From Cunninghamia lanceolata (lineage: Eukaryota; Streptophyta; Pinopsida; Cupressales; Cupressaceae): 64,000 nt of DNA. Shown here piece by piece: positions 1 to 11,776 of the stretch (the first letter of the stretch is position 1; every line of letters begins with the position of its first letter). The notes under the pieces were generated by a model, which had not been told where the DNA came from, searched no databases, and saw only the letters and a program-made list of their open reading frames with translations. Location of the stretch: positions 5,722,501 to 5,786,500 of the forward strand of contig BSBN01000233.1 in assembly GCA_027924645.1 (NCBI GenBank), in the 5' to 3' direction. The position numbers and the translations under genes are program-made.

Positions 1-2940
1 GTGCTTGACTAGGATGAATGCTGATGTGGAGTGACTAGGAATGTGATAGGGTGTTGGATTGATTGGACAATTAGATGGGTGATTAGGGATGATGAGGGTA
101 TGGTTATGGTGACTTGGAAATGATTAGGATATGATTATAGGTGATGTCAATTAGATGATGTTTGGAAGGAATGTTGACGTGTTTGGAATGATGTGTGTAT
201 TATGAGGGATGACTAGGAGGATCTACTCCCTTGTCCCTTCATTTTGTAACCATGTCAACCAAATGAGACTTGTGAAATGTGGGATGTTATGGGGATGACA
301 ATGGAATGTGATGAGGTCTAGACTATGATAGAGGCAAATGATAATAGTCTTTGAAAATTCTAGCTCCAAGAGGGTACTCTCGTCTACTAATGACCTTTCA
401 AAGTACATATTGGTTTTGTCGAGACCTTGAGGTATGGAAGAGATGATTGATTAGAGTGAACCCATGAGTTTTAGAATTCAATTGTAAGGATGGATTTAAA
501 CTAGTTGTGGAGTATTAAGCCAAAGTTTTGATTGATGTGAATAGATGTCAAGGTCTCTTGGTCTGAGTTTGTACTTGTGATACAGTCAAGCTTTGACAGT
601 TTCTCCCTATGTTTCAACCTTAGGAAGACTAATGTTTAGGGTCCTCTATATATGTCAAAGGTTAAATTCTAATGAATAGTCATAATGAAATTTGATCATG
701 AAGGAATGAAATGGAATATGTAGTGGGTGAGGCCGAATATGTAGTAGGTGAACAAAACTAGCAAGTCTATAATATTTTGATATAGTTGCAATCAGATTCA
801 ATAGGGAGAGTAGATTCTCAAAGGTTTCCCTATGGTCATGGTGTATCATGATTGGGAATGATGAAAGATGAAATGGATTGGATTGGAATGAAAGGTTATG
901 ATATGATTGGTATGTGATCGGTTGGATTAGAATGAAGATGGTGATGAGATGAAGATGAGTTAGATGGATTGGGATGAAGTTGATTGGATTATGAGTAAGA
1001 TGGTGATTAGATGAGGATGACGATGTGTAATGGTTATGCATGGTTAATTGGACATGATTATGATGATTAGGCTATAATTGGGATGAGGTGGAATGATTAG
1101 AAAGTGACAAGTAGGCTATGATTGGGATGTGGTGGAATGATAAAGAATGATGACTAGGATATGACAAGGATGAGGTGGAATGATGAAGGTATGATGAATA
1201 GGATGAATAGGATAGGATTAGGATGTGGTTGAATGATGAGGAACAAGATGATTAGGATGTTGAGGAAGGACAAGGATGATGATTAGGATGAATTAGGGTG
1301 AAATGGGAGTGACTTGGAATGAGGATGATAAAGTGCAATTATGATGTTAGGTGACTTGGTCAGATTATGATGATGATTAGGATGAGGGTAAAGATGATGT
1401 GGAATGAGGAGATTTGAATGACTTATCTTGGTTAGGATGAATGATTAGGATATGATGATTTGGATATGACCAAGATGATAAATAGGATGAAAGGATGATT
1501 TGGGCACGATGTGGTTGAATGATGAGGAATGGGATGATGAAGCACAATATTGAATGACTTGGACCAAGCATGATGAAAGTGTATTAGGATATGTGGAATG
1601 ATTGGGATAATGGTTAGGTTTTGGTTTAACTTGGAATTATGTTGGTTGGATTAGAATGATGATGAAGTTGAAGGATGACAATGTAATTTGGATGTGATTA
1701 GGATAGGATGAGTTGGAATGGCGAATAGGATATGATGTGGAATGATGAGATTAGATGACTAGGTGTTGGTTAAGACGAGGTCAAATGATGTGGAATGACA
1801 ATATTGGGTGACTTGGATTGATCAGGGAGATGATGTGAAATAATTAGGGATGAGTAGGATGATGATTAGGATGAAGTGTAATGACTAGGATACAATGAAT
1901 AGGATAATGATTAGGATATGATGGAATGATGAGGAATGATAAAAAGGTGGTTAGGATATGATTAGGGATGTCTTGGATACGATGTGGCTAAGATGGGAGA
2001 TTAGGACATGATGACTTGGGATGGACTGATGATGAGTAGGACAATGGTGCGAATGATGTTAATAGGATTAGAAAGTGGATGACTATGTAGAATGATTAGG
2101 AATGATTAGGATGGAAATGGATTAGGATATGTGGAATAATTAGGATAATGGTTAGGTTTGGTTTGACTTGGATGGTGTTGATTGGATTAGAAAGGGGATG
2201 ATGTGGAATAATGAGAATGTAATTAGGATGTGATTAGGATGAGACAAGGATGATGAGATTATGTGATTAGGGTATGATTGGGATGAAGTGACATGATTAG
2301 GAATGGTAGGGTAGAATAGGATAATGATGAGGTGGAACAAAGAAGATATGACAAGAATGTGATTAGGAGTGATTAGGATCTATGTTGTTTGGATATGAGG
2401 GGATGATGTGTAATGATTAGGATTGATGAATATGATGTGATTAGGATATGGTTGAATGATGAAGACATGATGAATAGGATGTGGTGTGATTGGATGAGCA
2501 CTGACTATGAGGTGGAACGACTATGATATGATGAATGGGATGTGATTAGGATGAAGTGGAATGATATGGAATGACAAGATTGGGTGACTTGGATGTATTA
2601 GGGTACAACATGGAATGATTAGGGATGATTAGGATGATTTTAATTTGAAAAAAGAGGTAATTAGGATGAGTTGGAAATGGTTAGGGTATGATTAGGAGAA
2701 TGACCAAAGTGATGTTGGTTGGATGAATATGTCAATGTGTAATGATTAGGATTGATGAATAGGATGTGTGATTAGGATGAAATGGGTTGGATTAGGAGGG
2801 TGATTAGGAATGATGAATAGGATAGGGTGACTTGGATAGATTAGGATAATGTGTCTAGGATATGAAGGTTGAATGATAAGGATATGGTATAAATGTGATG
2901 ATGACATGATGACTTGGGATGAGTGGATGGGTTGGATTTG
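1..2940. repeat. Degenerate cytosine-poor minisatellite
   Basis: About 2.9 kb is built from imperfect short words such as GATTAGGATGA, ATGTGGAATGA and GATGAGG, repeated hundreds of times without a fixed period. The plus strand has very little C. Minus-strand open frames here encode only His/Ser/Pro-rich low-complexity peptides and are not genes. The array continues to the window edge. It lies inside, or at the edge of, the internal region of the minus-strand gypsy element whose LTR is at 23063-23752. Confidence 0.75.
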
Positions 2941-4412
2941 GAATGGTGTTTAAGAAAGCACACACATCAATCATAGAAGATACTTAGAAATCAACTGGCT
3001 ATTTTTTGATGACTCATGATGCTTTGAAAGCACTTGAGAAACAAGCATGATCCTAGGGTTAGGTAAGGACTATATTTGTTGAATCCCCTAGCTGCACTTA
3101 TTCAAAGTGGATAGCTCCAAGATCTTGGTAGCACCGGCTCCCCTTCACAACACTCACTTCTCATGCATACCAAGTTCCAAGTTTCTCAAGGCTCACAAAC
3201 CTTAGGATTGTCCTTGCTACCTCTACTAAGAACCCCATGAATTGGGGTGGCTTCAAAGGTTACCCTTCTGCGTCAACAAATAGAGGGTTTTTGGCCACTA
3301 AACAAAGAGGTTCTAGTGAATATCTAGGGGACCGGCACCTTAGGAGCATCCATCAAGCCACTTAAGGCTCTAACTAACCCTACTAGGAGTTTAATATACA
3401 CAAAGGTATGCCTCCTTTCGAGCTAGCACTGTATGGTGAGCACTCATACCAGTTAGACTTGGCTTTCACCTTATCCTTAATTTATATAGTGCGCCGGATG
3501 AAAGTCCTGCTTGGGGTCACAAGTGAGTTCTCCTTTCGGATGTGTCTCAAGAGTAAGCCCACTCTAAGGCTGACAAAAGCAAGACAAGTTAACATGTTTT
3601 TCATCCTCAAGCTTGCACTAAGTTGCAAGGGGAGAGCATACACATGTGAACTTGCTCATTTTAATCCCCCAAACCAAGTGTGAAAACAAGTTATGTTCAT
3701 TTTAAACCCCAAAACCAAATGTACCTATGATAACCAACACATATGCATATGAAAGAAATTGAATCCCTGCATCAAATGTGTTAGTAGTTTTAGTTTGTAG
3801 TCTTCAGTCCACGAATGCCACATGCTGCAAATCAGACATTAGTAGCACAAAAAACCCCATGATAATGCAAAAATCATGACATAATGAATAGATGCATCAT
3901 TTTACGAGCCACAAGTTGAAGAGGTAAAAAAGAGAATCTGAAAAATATCTAAAAATTTTGATCAACTACAGAAAAATAAATTGGAGGATCAGAAAATTTA
4001 GGAAATTCTGAGCAATTTGAAAAAAAATTCACTGAAATCTGATAAATTTTGCCAAAGTTATGAGCAGTCAAAGTTTGAAAGTGAGTTTGACTTTGACCAG
4101 AACATTGACTAATAAAACAATGTCATTACCTTAAATTGACCTTACCATTGTGAATTTGGTTGAGTCTTCTCCACAATGCAACTCGTTTCGAGAGATTTTG
4201 ACCTATTTTGCAAAAGTTGTGAAAATTTGAAAAAAACTGCCTATTTTGGTATGTGGGGGCAAATAAGGTACAGGCTAACTGTCTAACATAACCGCTGGAG
4301 GTCATTATGTGCATGGTCACATGTAAGTGTTTAGCCTCTAGCAACTTAGTCCGGTAGTTACTGTTAATGTTAACTAGTGACAGTTAACACCCAGGTGGTC
4401 ATATGGTGGTTA
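2941..4412 (-). other. Untranslated leader part of outer gypsy element (OUT)
   Basis: No gene is recognised here. Phrases such as the one around 3290-3315 (GAGGGTTTTTGGCCACTA) recur near 19570 in the leader of the nested Tat element, which suggests that this is the leader of a related minus-strand element. It was continuous with 21947-23062 before the Tat insertion, because ACTAA flanks both sides of that insertion. A 91-codon plus-strand open frame at 3408-3683 has no recognisable domain. Confidence 0.45.
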
Positions 4413-4417
4413 ACTAA

Positions 4418-5442
4418 TGTTAGGGTAAAATAGGATCAATAATGAATATGCAACAAACAACATCAAATACCCATAACTCAATAGAATAGTGAAACTAAGA
4501 AGATTGAATGAAATGAAGCAATGAATAACATAATGCAAACCTTCCTTGAATCTAAACTTCTATTGTTGCCCATCAAGATCATCCTCGTTTTGTATGAAGT
4601 AGGCCCTCAGAGAGTGCACTCCTTTGTTGTGTTCAAGGATGTCGATAGTGAATGGATGTGGTGATAAATGTGCAATGAAGATGAGCTCCAAAGCAAATGG
4701 TGATCTCAAGTTAATGAATGGTAAAAGGGTGCCAAAGTTGCACTAGTAAATTCTTGCAGAGTAATAATACAAATAGCCTAGATGAATAGAATGGAGGAAT
4801 AAGGTTCCATTTATAGACTTGGGAGAATGAAGATCAACAGTTGAGAAGAGATAAGAAGATCAATGGTTTAGAATGGTTAAGGAATGTGTAACAAATAGAA
4901 AGAGGACAAGTGTCCCACCTCCATCATGTAACAGGGTAGTTAACAAAATTGATTGAAGAGTTAAGTAGAATGGATTGAGGAATTGACAGAATTGATTGAT
5001 TAGTTACCCGAATAGATTGAGGAGCTAACATAATTGATTGATTAGTTAACAGTTTTGATTGATGAGTTAAGTAGAATGGATTGAGGAGAAATAGGACATG
5101 TGGGTGAGAGAATATTAGCTAATTAAATATTTGAAATATTTAATTACATGTGCAACATGGTGAGGTGGAAGAAGTGAGGTGGAAAGATGAGGTGGATTTA
5201 TGGAATTAGGACTTAGGATAGAGGAATTTGGATTAATTAAATAATGTAGGATTATTTAATTATGTGAGACATTAGAAGAATTTAGGGAATTTAATTAAAT
5301 AAATTGATTTTATTTAATTATGGGATAATGAACCAATCAAATAAACTTAAAATATTTATTTAGTTGATAGAAGAAAATAAGAAGGGAATAAATACTAAGA
5401 ATATTTATTTAGAATGAATCATGTCATTTTTAGGCATATACA
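4418..5442 (-). repeat. Tat element LTR (3' LTR in element sense)
   Basis: This 1025-bp direct copy of 20944-21941 begins TGTTAGGGTAAAATAGG and ends TTTTTAGGCATATACA on the plus strand. It contains short internal tandem copies of a GATTGATTAGTTAAC-like unit (about 4940-5090) and an AT-rich TTAATTAAAT part. On the minus strand TATAAATGG near 4808-4817 is a reasonable TATA box. Confidence 0.9.
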
Positions 5443-5457
5443 TTTTGCTCCTCTTTG
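5443..5457 (-). promoter_or_regulatory. Polypurine tract of Tat element
   Basis: Read on the minus strand, AAAGAGGAGCAAAA abuts the LTR terminus TGTATATGCC. This is where second-strand DNA synthesis would be primed, and it fixes the minus orientation of the element. Confidence 0.75.
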
Positions 5458-5741
5458 ATGCAATGCAGTTTACGTCATTGCTTCAAAGAATAAATAGTTT
5501 AACAATGATACATGCCCCAGTTTGCCCCTGGTACAAGTTTGACGACAGGATGCCCCCTTGGGAGATTGGATGGGAAGGAGGTAGAAGGGATGTGAGATGG
5601 ACAATATCATGAAGACGAAGGGTTACTAGGTTAAGTTTGAAGAAAATAGGATGCATTTCTGAGAAACAGGAAGAAAACTGGAAGAAACAGGCATGGGAAG
5701 TAGTCACAGTCACCACCTAGCCAGATTTAGGGTTTTGCAGG

Positions 5742-5752
5742 CTATATATAGG
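5742..5752 (+). promoter_or_regulatory. Candidate TATA box of antisense PMD gene
   Basis: CTATATATAGG lies on the plus strand in an otherwise G/C-containing stretch, about 100 bp before the first ATG of the plus-strand PMD gene (5850). The spacing suits a transcription start near 5775-5785. It would drive transcription opposite to the host retrotransposon. This is a motif reading only. Confidence 0.45.
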
Positions 5753-5924
5753 ATCTGGGTCCACAAGATAAGCCATTTGTACACTTGTCTTGGTTTGATT
5801 TGCATTAGCGAGCTTAAAGCAGTCAGAGCATAGGGCAGTCAGTACGAGGATGGACATTCCACGCGAGGAGCATTGATTCGAGCGCGTTTGTCAATTCGAT
5901 CGGCCAGTAGAGGCAGGACCCTTG

Positions 5925-6520
5925 GTATGTAGCCTAAAAAATTTCCCTAGGGTTGCGTTTGAGGGTCATAAATGCTAGGATAAAATTAGGGAAAACAGAT
6001 GCACTGAAAGCCAGTGCGGCATATATGTTGCGCGAAACGGTGCATTCGTTGTTTCGTGGCACATACATGTGTTTCTGTTGCGCATATGTAGAATTGGCGC
6101 ATATGTAAAATAAGTTGGCACATGCATAATCTTGCTGCGCATGTACGAGATGTAATGGCGTATATACCAGAGTGGCACATGTGTAGCATAGAACGGTGCA
6201 TACATGTGTTTCTATTGCGCATATACCAGAAGTGGTGCATTTACTGTGACACGACGCATTTACTATGAAACAGTGCATGTACCACTTTTTGTGGTGCATA
6301 TGATATAGATAAGTGAAAGACTTAGCAAATTGACTCGATTGGTGTCCTACTTGACACGTCAATCGATAAGCTATCTTCTAGATTGTAGGAATCTAGTCAA
6401 GAGATGTAGTGTGTTGTTTTGATCAATTTGAAACACTAAGTTAGTTGATATGTTTCTATAGATATGTTGAGTATGGGACTTGCAGTTTTGGATTGACACC
6501 TTGCTTTTGCGTGCTTGTAG
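5925..6520 (+). other. Candidate intron of the PMD gene
   Basis: A strong donor (CTTG|GTATGT at 5925) and acceptor (TTTTGCGTGCTTGTAG|GAGG ending at 6520) bracket 596 bp. Removing it keeps the frame open from the ATG at 5850 into exon 2, apart from TGA at 5874 and TAG at 6554, both explicable as C-to-T changes. There is no transcript evidence. Confidence 0.5.
5985..6310. repeat. Degenerate GCGCATATG tandem repeats, 3' region
   Basis: About a dozen imperfect units centre on GGCGCATATGTA or GGTGCATACATGTG with 20-30 bp spacing. They lie in the Tat 3' region and inside the proposed antisense intron. Arrays of the same motif in opposite orientation lie in the element's leader at 19140-19345 and 20560-20870. 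Confidence 0.65.
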
Positions 6521-6563
6521 GAGGATATACAAGATACACTCCAGTCTAGGGAGTAGTTCCCTA

Positions 6564-7802
6564 TGTTAGATTTAGGGTAGACAACTGAGAGGGGGGTGAA
6601 TCAGTTGTCCAAAACTTTCTTCCAAATCAAATACTTAACTCCACACAAGCATAATAGTAAATCAATCATGAAAGCATAATGCAACAAGTTAAGAGCAGAT
6701 ACACATTAACACATATAACACCAAGATTTTTGACGTGGAAAACCTGGTTAAGGGAAAAACCATGGGGTGTTTAACCCAAGATAATATTCTCTATTAGAAG
6801 AATAGAAAGAACAAATGGCACATGCCAATTAGGGCTCATTGCTCGAGTACACTTCTCACAAGAGGCTCACTGCCTACAAGAGACACACTGTCTACAAAAG
6901 AATGAGTATCACATACTTGAACTGGTAAATAGCATCTTCACCATGCTTGAGTCAATTCCATTTAAGCCAAAACCTTCTGCTCTGCCTTTTGCTCTTCTCC
7001 TCGCTACCACACACTCATCTCCACAAGTCACTACTTGAAATAACTTTGCAATCCCTTATTTATACACAACATCAACTTAGGAACAAACATCTAAGTTGGC
7101 AAACATCTGCAAGAACATCCGCAAGATGTATAATTCATCCAGTCGGCCAGTCACAGAAAGAACACCTTCATCTGGAAGTATTTCTTTAATTTTAGGCTCC
7201 AACTCTAATGTGGACCGTCAAGACGAACTGAACATGATCCAGGGACCTCAACAAAATTTCCTAAAACACCAAGAACATCCGCACTTCCTCTACTTACTAA
7301 AATCCTTCTCTTCTTCATCCAGAACCTCAAGAACACAGTCTGCCATTACTGTCACAAAGGAATAGATACTTACGGACCTTCAAATCATGAACGAATCAAG
7401 TTAACATACCACACAGACTTCCCCATCACTTCCTCAAATCCACAAAATTGGATAATGCATTTCCGGATCTCACTGGACCTATCTATATCACTTTGTCATC
7501 ACTAAACATCTGCTGGAACTGGTTTCACTTGAACTACCATAACTTCTTCATATCTTCATGCAGACCTCTGAAATCTCTACTGCAACATCTTAAGACACAT
7601 ATCTACAAACCCTTTAATCCGCATCCTCTGATCCTCATCCTATATTGGACTTTTACCTTATGTCATCAATGTTCTTCACTATTCCTGATTGAGACTAATT
7701 TTCTCAATATCCTCAACACATAACTCATCCAAACCTTGTCATTAATGTAATAGGAGTATGTTGACATTAATGACAACACTGATTAGGCCCATACTTGCAA
7801 CA
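6564..7802 (-). mobile_element. Solo LTR of a SIRE-like/non-autonomous copia group
   Basis: This single 1239-bp LTR runs from TGTTAGATTTAGGG to CATACTTGCAACA with a perfect duplication CCCTA at 6559-6563 and 7803-7807. No internal region is present, so it arose by LTR-LTR recombination. It resembles the LTRs at 48840-49934 and 55201-56295 (shared GTGAATCAGTT block, ACGTGGAA block, GGCTCACTGCC block) and ends like the copia LTRs at 39116-40583. The minus-strand TATA motif TATAAATAAGG is near 7051-7061. It disrupts exon 2 of the PMD gene. Confidence 0.9.
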
Positions 7803-9715
7803 CCCTATGCCTATCCTACAGAGATACATGCTAACGGAGATAGATAAAGAGGCCCTCAGTGCTATGGGACTCAACTATGTTTGCTTCATGTTCAAGGTTT
7901 GGGTGAACCGTGGATTGCTGACTGCTGCAGTGGAGAGATTTCACAGTGAGGATGGGACCTTCCACCTCCCTACTGGTGAGGTGACCATCACCTTGGAGGA
8001 TGTTTACAGGATTCTACACTTGCCTATTCAGGGTGATTTGGTGGAGTATGATGCACAGAGAGGCACAGGACTTGCTGAGTGTAGGCGAGTGTTTGATGAC
8101 CCTGAGCTGGCAGGGCAGGTTATCCCATGGCAGGATATCTATGAGTGCTATGACTACTTCCCAGGCATTGTGGCAGGACTAATTGGAGGTGTGGTATGCC
8201 CCAATAGGAGGTCGTACAAGTTCCCCATAGGATGGGGTAGGATCATGGAGAGGATGATTAAAGAGGGTACTCGGTATGCATGGGGAGTTTGCGTACTTGC
8301 TCATTTATACCATGATATGAACCAGGTGGTATATTATAGGAGTACGAGCCTATTTGTAGGCGTGTCACTTCTACAGTTTTGGCTATGGGATCACATAGCG
8401 ATCACTAGACTGATCCGTGTGTTCGAGAGACAGAAAGGAGAGCCATATAGCTATGGCTATGCAGGACTGATTTCCTAGCATAGGCTGGGGAAGTTGGAGT
8501 ACTGGCGGCATGCATTGGATGGAGTAGATGTAGTCGAGTGGCAACCCTATCTAGACTGTGAGCCATGGGATGATGAGGCAGATGAGCTGCCTTATTGCTA
8601 TCAGATGCGGTGGCTGATAGGATGGACACACTTTATCTTAGAGAGGCAGATAGTCAGTCAGGTACAGAGGCAGTTTGGCTTGAGATAGGGCATGCCCCAG
8701 GGGCAGGTGCGGTTTACCAAGACACATGCAGAGAGGTATAGATGGGGGCCGATGGCATCCTATGAGGAGGCACTGGTTGAGTTTTGGAAGATGCCATACA
8801 TTGCCTGGGATATGAGGAGGATGATTGTAGATGCAGGGGTGACACAGGATTATGAGGACTAGTTTACTACACACCCATTTCTGAGATACTCAGGACTTGA
8901 AGTATTGATGCCTCGCATAGATGATGCAGACTCAGATGACGAGGGCCAGGTGGGCCGGAGGAGGAGGAGGGGGAGGAGAGGAGGATTAGGGGGTGGCAGA
9001 GATGGAGGAGATGATAGGGATGATGGAGGGTGACCCACACAGAGGAGGAGAGGCGGGGAGGGATTATCCTAGGCTAAGCAGGCAGGACCACCACAGGGTG
9101 CACAACAAGTACCACAATAGGCCCATATGCCACCACCCCAGTAGGTGGCACAGCAGCAAGGACCTCAGCCATAGGGGCAGAGACAAACAGAGGTAGCTCA
9201 GGATCCAGCATAGTCAGATGTACAGGAGAGGGCGATGGCCACCCTGAGGGGAGAGATTAGACAATTGAGGGCGCAACTCAGGAGAGCTGACATCTGGCGA
9301 GAGATAGATGTAGAGATGATTGCGAGATTGGCCAAAGAGATATATGGAAGATGCACAGCTACGAGTTATCCATGTAGAGCGAGATACTGCACTGGCAGCC
9401 TTGGGGATAGATGCAACAACTAGTTTCTTGGTTGGGCAGGTACAGCAGGCACAAGCATAGTTAGCACAAGTGTAGGTTGAGCTTGCTAGAGCGTAGGCTC
9501 AGGTTCAGTACTATCAAGGTTTATATCATGGTGCCATGTCGGTGAGTCAGAGGGCTTCTAGCTATAGGAGCTAGTCTGCAGCCTCCCAGAGAGCAGGTCC
9601 ATCAAGGTCAGGAGCTTCTATGATGGGCCCACAGTAGTCAGGGGTTAACAGAGGGAGAGACACTATTGGGAGTGGTGGTCCACAATAGCAGGGGTAGACT
9701 TGTACCACACTTGTA

Positions 9716-11760
9716 CCTTTGAGACATGTATGTACCATCCATTAGGATGTATTTTTCTATATGACTTTGATTCAAAGACAGATACTATGATATTGTACAT
9801 TTGGACTCATTTTATGATATGTATATGACAATGCAGCTATGCGACTTGCTCTATATGTTATTAGTTTATGATTCTTTTCTATTGTATGATGTGATGCACA
9901 CGCCGACTTAGATGTTTTATCTGATGCTATATGAGATGTTATCTAGATGCAACATTTGATATGATGTTATGTGATGTTTATATGATCTAATGCATTTTTA
10001 AATGATTTAACTGATGTGTTTGTAATGTATGTGAATGCAACATGATATCTATATGGCTATGCAACTAATTTGATGTACTTAGCTATGTTTTTGAATTTTT
10101 TCTACTTCGACGCTATATGATGCTTGTGACAAATTATATATGGATGACTTAATGCACTCTATTATGTATGCTTCTATATGTAAATGACTATCTCATATGA
10201 TATGATATGCTTCTATATGTTCTATTTTTGTGATTTCCAAATGTACACTATCGACACAGAAATGACAGGATGATAGAAGATTGATTGACAGAAGAATGAC
10301 TTGATAGAAAGATTCACAAGCTCCACTTTGTATTGTTACTTTTCTTTGTTTGGATCTTTTATTGCATGGGATATGGATGTATGGATTTGTTTTTGACATC
10401 TTGATGGTGCAAGTATTTTAAAGTGCTCTATTTCATCATTGGGCAATTTTGTTATTTTGGTACTTTTTTTGAAATGTTGTAAGTTAACACAAGCATCTAG
10501 GTATAATTGAACTAAGATGACCTAAGCGTTTCTTACATGGATTTTGATTTAGCAAGCTAATACAAGCCTCAAGGTATAATTGAACCAAGATGACCTGAGT
10601 ATTTCTTGCGTATCAACAAACAAGGATTGCCCCCATTCATGTTAGACCCTGGATGACCTCGTTGATCTTTTATTGATCATGTCCTTAGACCAGACTTCAC
10701 ATTACTAAAGTTTAATCCACAAACAACAAACAAAGCAAATAATCATGCCCCCATCATAGCATCTCTAGCTTTTGGTATCCTTGAGTAGCATAGAAAGGCA
10801 TGATAGCATAAATCAAGACTCAATGTTTTAACCATGTTTCCAATATATAAAAAAATTTAGCATTTAGATGTGTTTTATTTCTTGCCATAATTTGAGTAAA
10901 ATCATTTAGAAGGCCTTAGGTGTTTTTCTGCTTTGTTTTGGATAGGTTAATGCCTTGCATCAAAATATCTGCTTGAAGAGCGAGTTCCGCTTGCGCTTGC
11001 TTGCTTGGTGAGAAGATTTCACAATCCTTATTGGGGAGATAGACCCTAAGGGACTAACCTAGTGCCTCAGGGGTTCATTGCTAAATGGCCTTTCCTATGT
11101 GACGATGCAAAGGCAACATAGTTCGGGGTAAACCCTAACGGACCTAAGACCTAGGCGAGAGGAAGTGAGATGGACCCAGATAGATAGAAAGACCAGATAT
11201 GGAATGGACACGAAGGTGGGAGCCTCGGGGGCGCATTGAAAAATGGCCTTGCCTACATGACAGCATAGAGGCAATGTAGTTCATAGACTTGGACCATGGA
11301 AAACTAACAAAAAACTTTATGGCAGGCTCATACTATGGATATGGTATGGGACAAAACCTTGGTTGACAACGCCACAAAGGGAGAAGTATCAAGCCATGAT
11401 AGGTAACTGTCAGATTTTTATTATGGGATAGATATGGGTCAAATGGGACACAAGTGAAGGAAGAATGAACACAAGGTGATTGGTTTCCCAAAGATGGAGA
11501 AGGCAGTTCATCACAAGTAACGCTTGTTTACTAGGTTTTAACCACTTGCTTTTACTTGCATGAAGAAGCTAGAAAATATACATGATGCCTGTTTGCCAGG
11601 TTTTCACCATGATACCTATCCAAGGCACCTGTTTGCCAGGTTTTCACCAAAGGATGATGTTTTTGTAATTTTCTGACTTTTTGACTTATTTGTATTTTTC
11701 TAATTTTTTGATTTTTTTGTATTTTTCTGATTTTTTTATTTTTTTGTATTGTATGCCCCC
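9716..11760. other. Tat 3' untranslated region with short direct repeats
   Basis: No coding region is recognised. The first part (9720-10450) is rich in ATGAT/TATATG words. Direct repeats follow: about 60 bp at 10481-10540 and 10554-10613; about 60 bp at 11063-11124 and 11222-11282; and CTGTTTGCCAGGTTTTCACC at 11589-11608 and 11629-11648, with a weaker copy near 11523. A run of TTTTTGTATTTTTCT lies at 11680-11750, just downstream (element sense) of integrase. Confidence 0.6.
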
Positions 11761-11776
11761 TTACATTGGGGTTCTC

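Larger units (their letters stand above)
5850..9700 (+). pseudogene. Antisense plant-mobile-domain (PMD) gene inside Tat element, broken
   Basis: This plus-strand gene in the Tat 3' region is antisense to gag-pol. The best-preserved part (7807-8475) carries the signature of the plant mobile domain (aminotransferase-like family PF10536): a short FHLPTGEVTITLEDV block followed by ILHLPI. A likely two-exon structure is exon 1 at 5850-5924, an intron at 5925-6520, then exon 2 from 6521. Exon 2 is interrupted by a solo LTR with TSD CCCTA after 6563 and resumes at 7808 in the same frame. Breaks are mostly TAG stops at 6554, 8476, 8686 and 8860; after a frameshift near 9350 more follow at 9458, 9473, 9494, 9572, 9635, 9686 and 9695. 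Exon 1 has TGA at 5874. The C-terminal part is acidic, then Arg/Gly-rich (8930-9030), then helical and Gln-rich. PMD genes are known both as host genes and as retrotransposon cargo; the function here is unknown. Confidence 0.75.

Noticed and set aside
655..2340. Minus-strand open frames rich in His, Ser and Pro
   Set aside because: They arise from the cytosine-poor minisatellite, have no domain and overlap in low-complexity sequence.
1..2940. Interstitial telomere-like TTAGG words
   Set aside because: TTAGG occurs only as part of GATTAGGATG; there are no runs of the plant telomere unit TTTAGGG.
5934..6362. Cys-rich open frames on the minus strand in two overlapping frames
   Set aside because: They follow the GCGCATATG tandem repeats. 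Repeats keep several frames open at once and no domain is visible.
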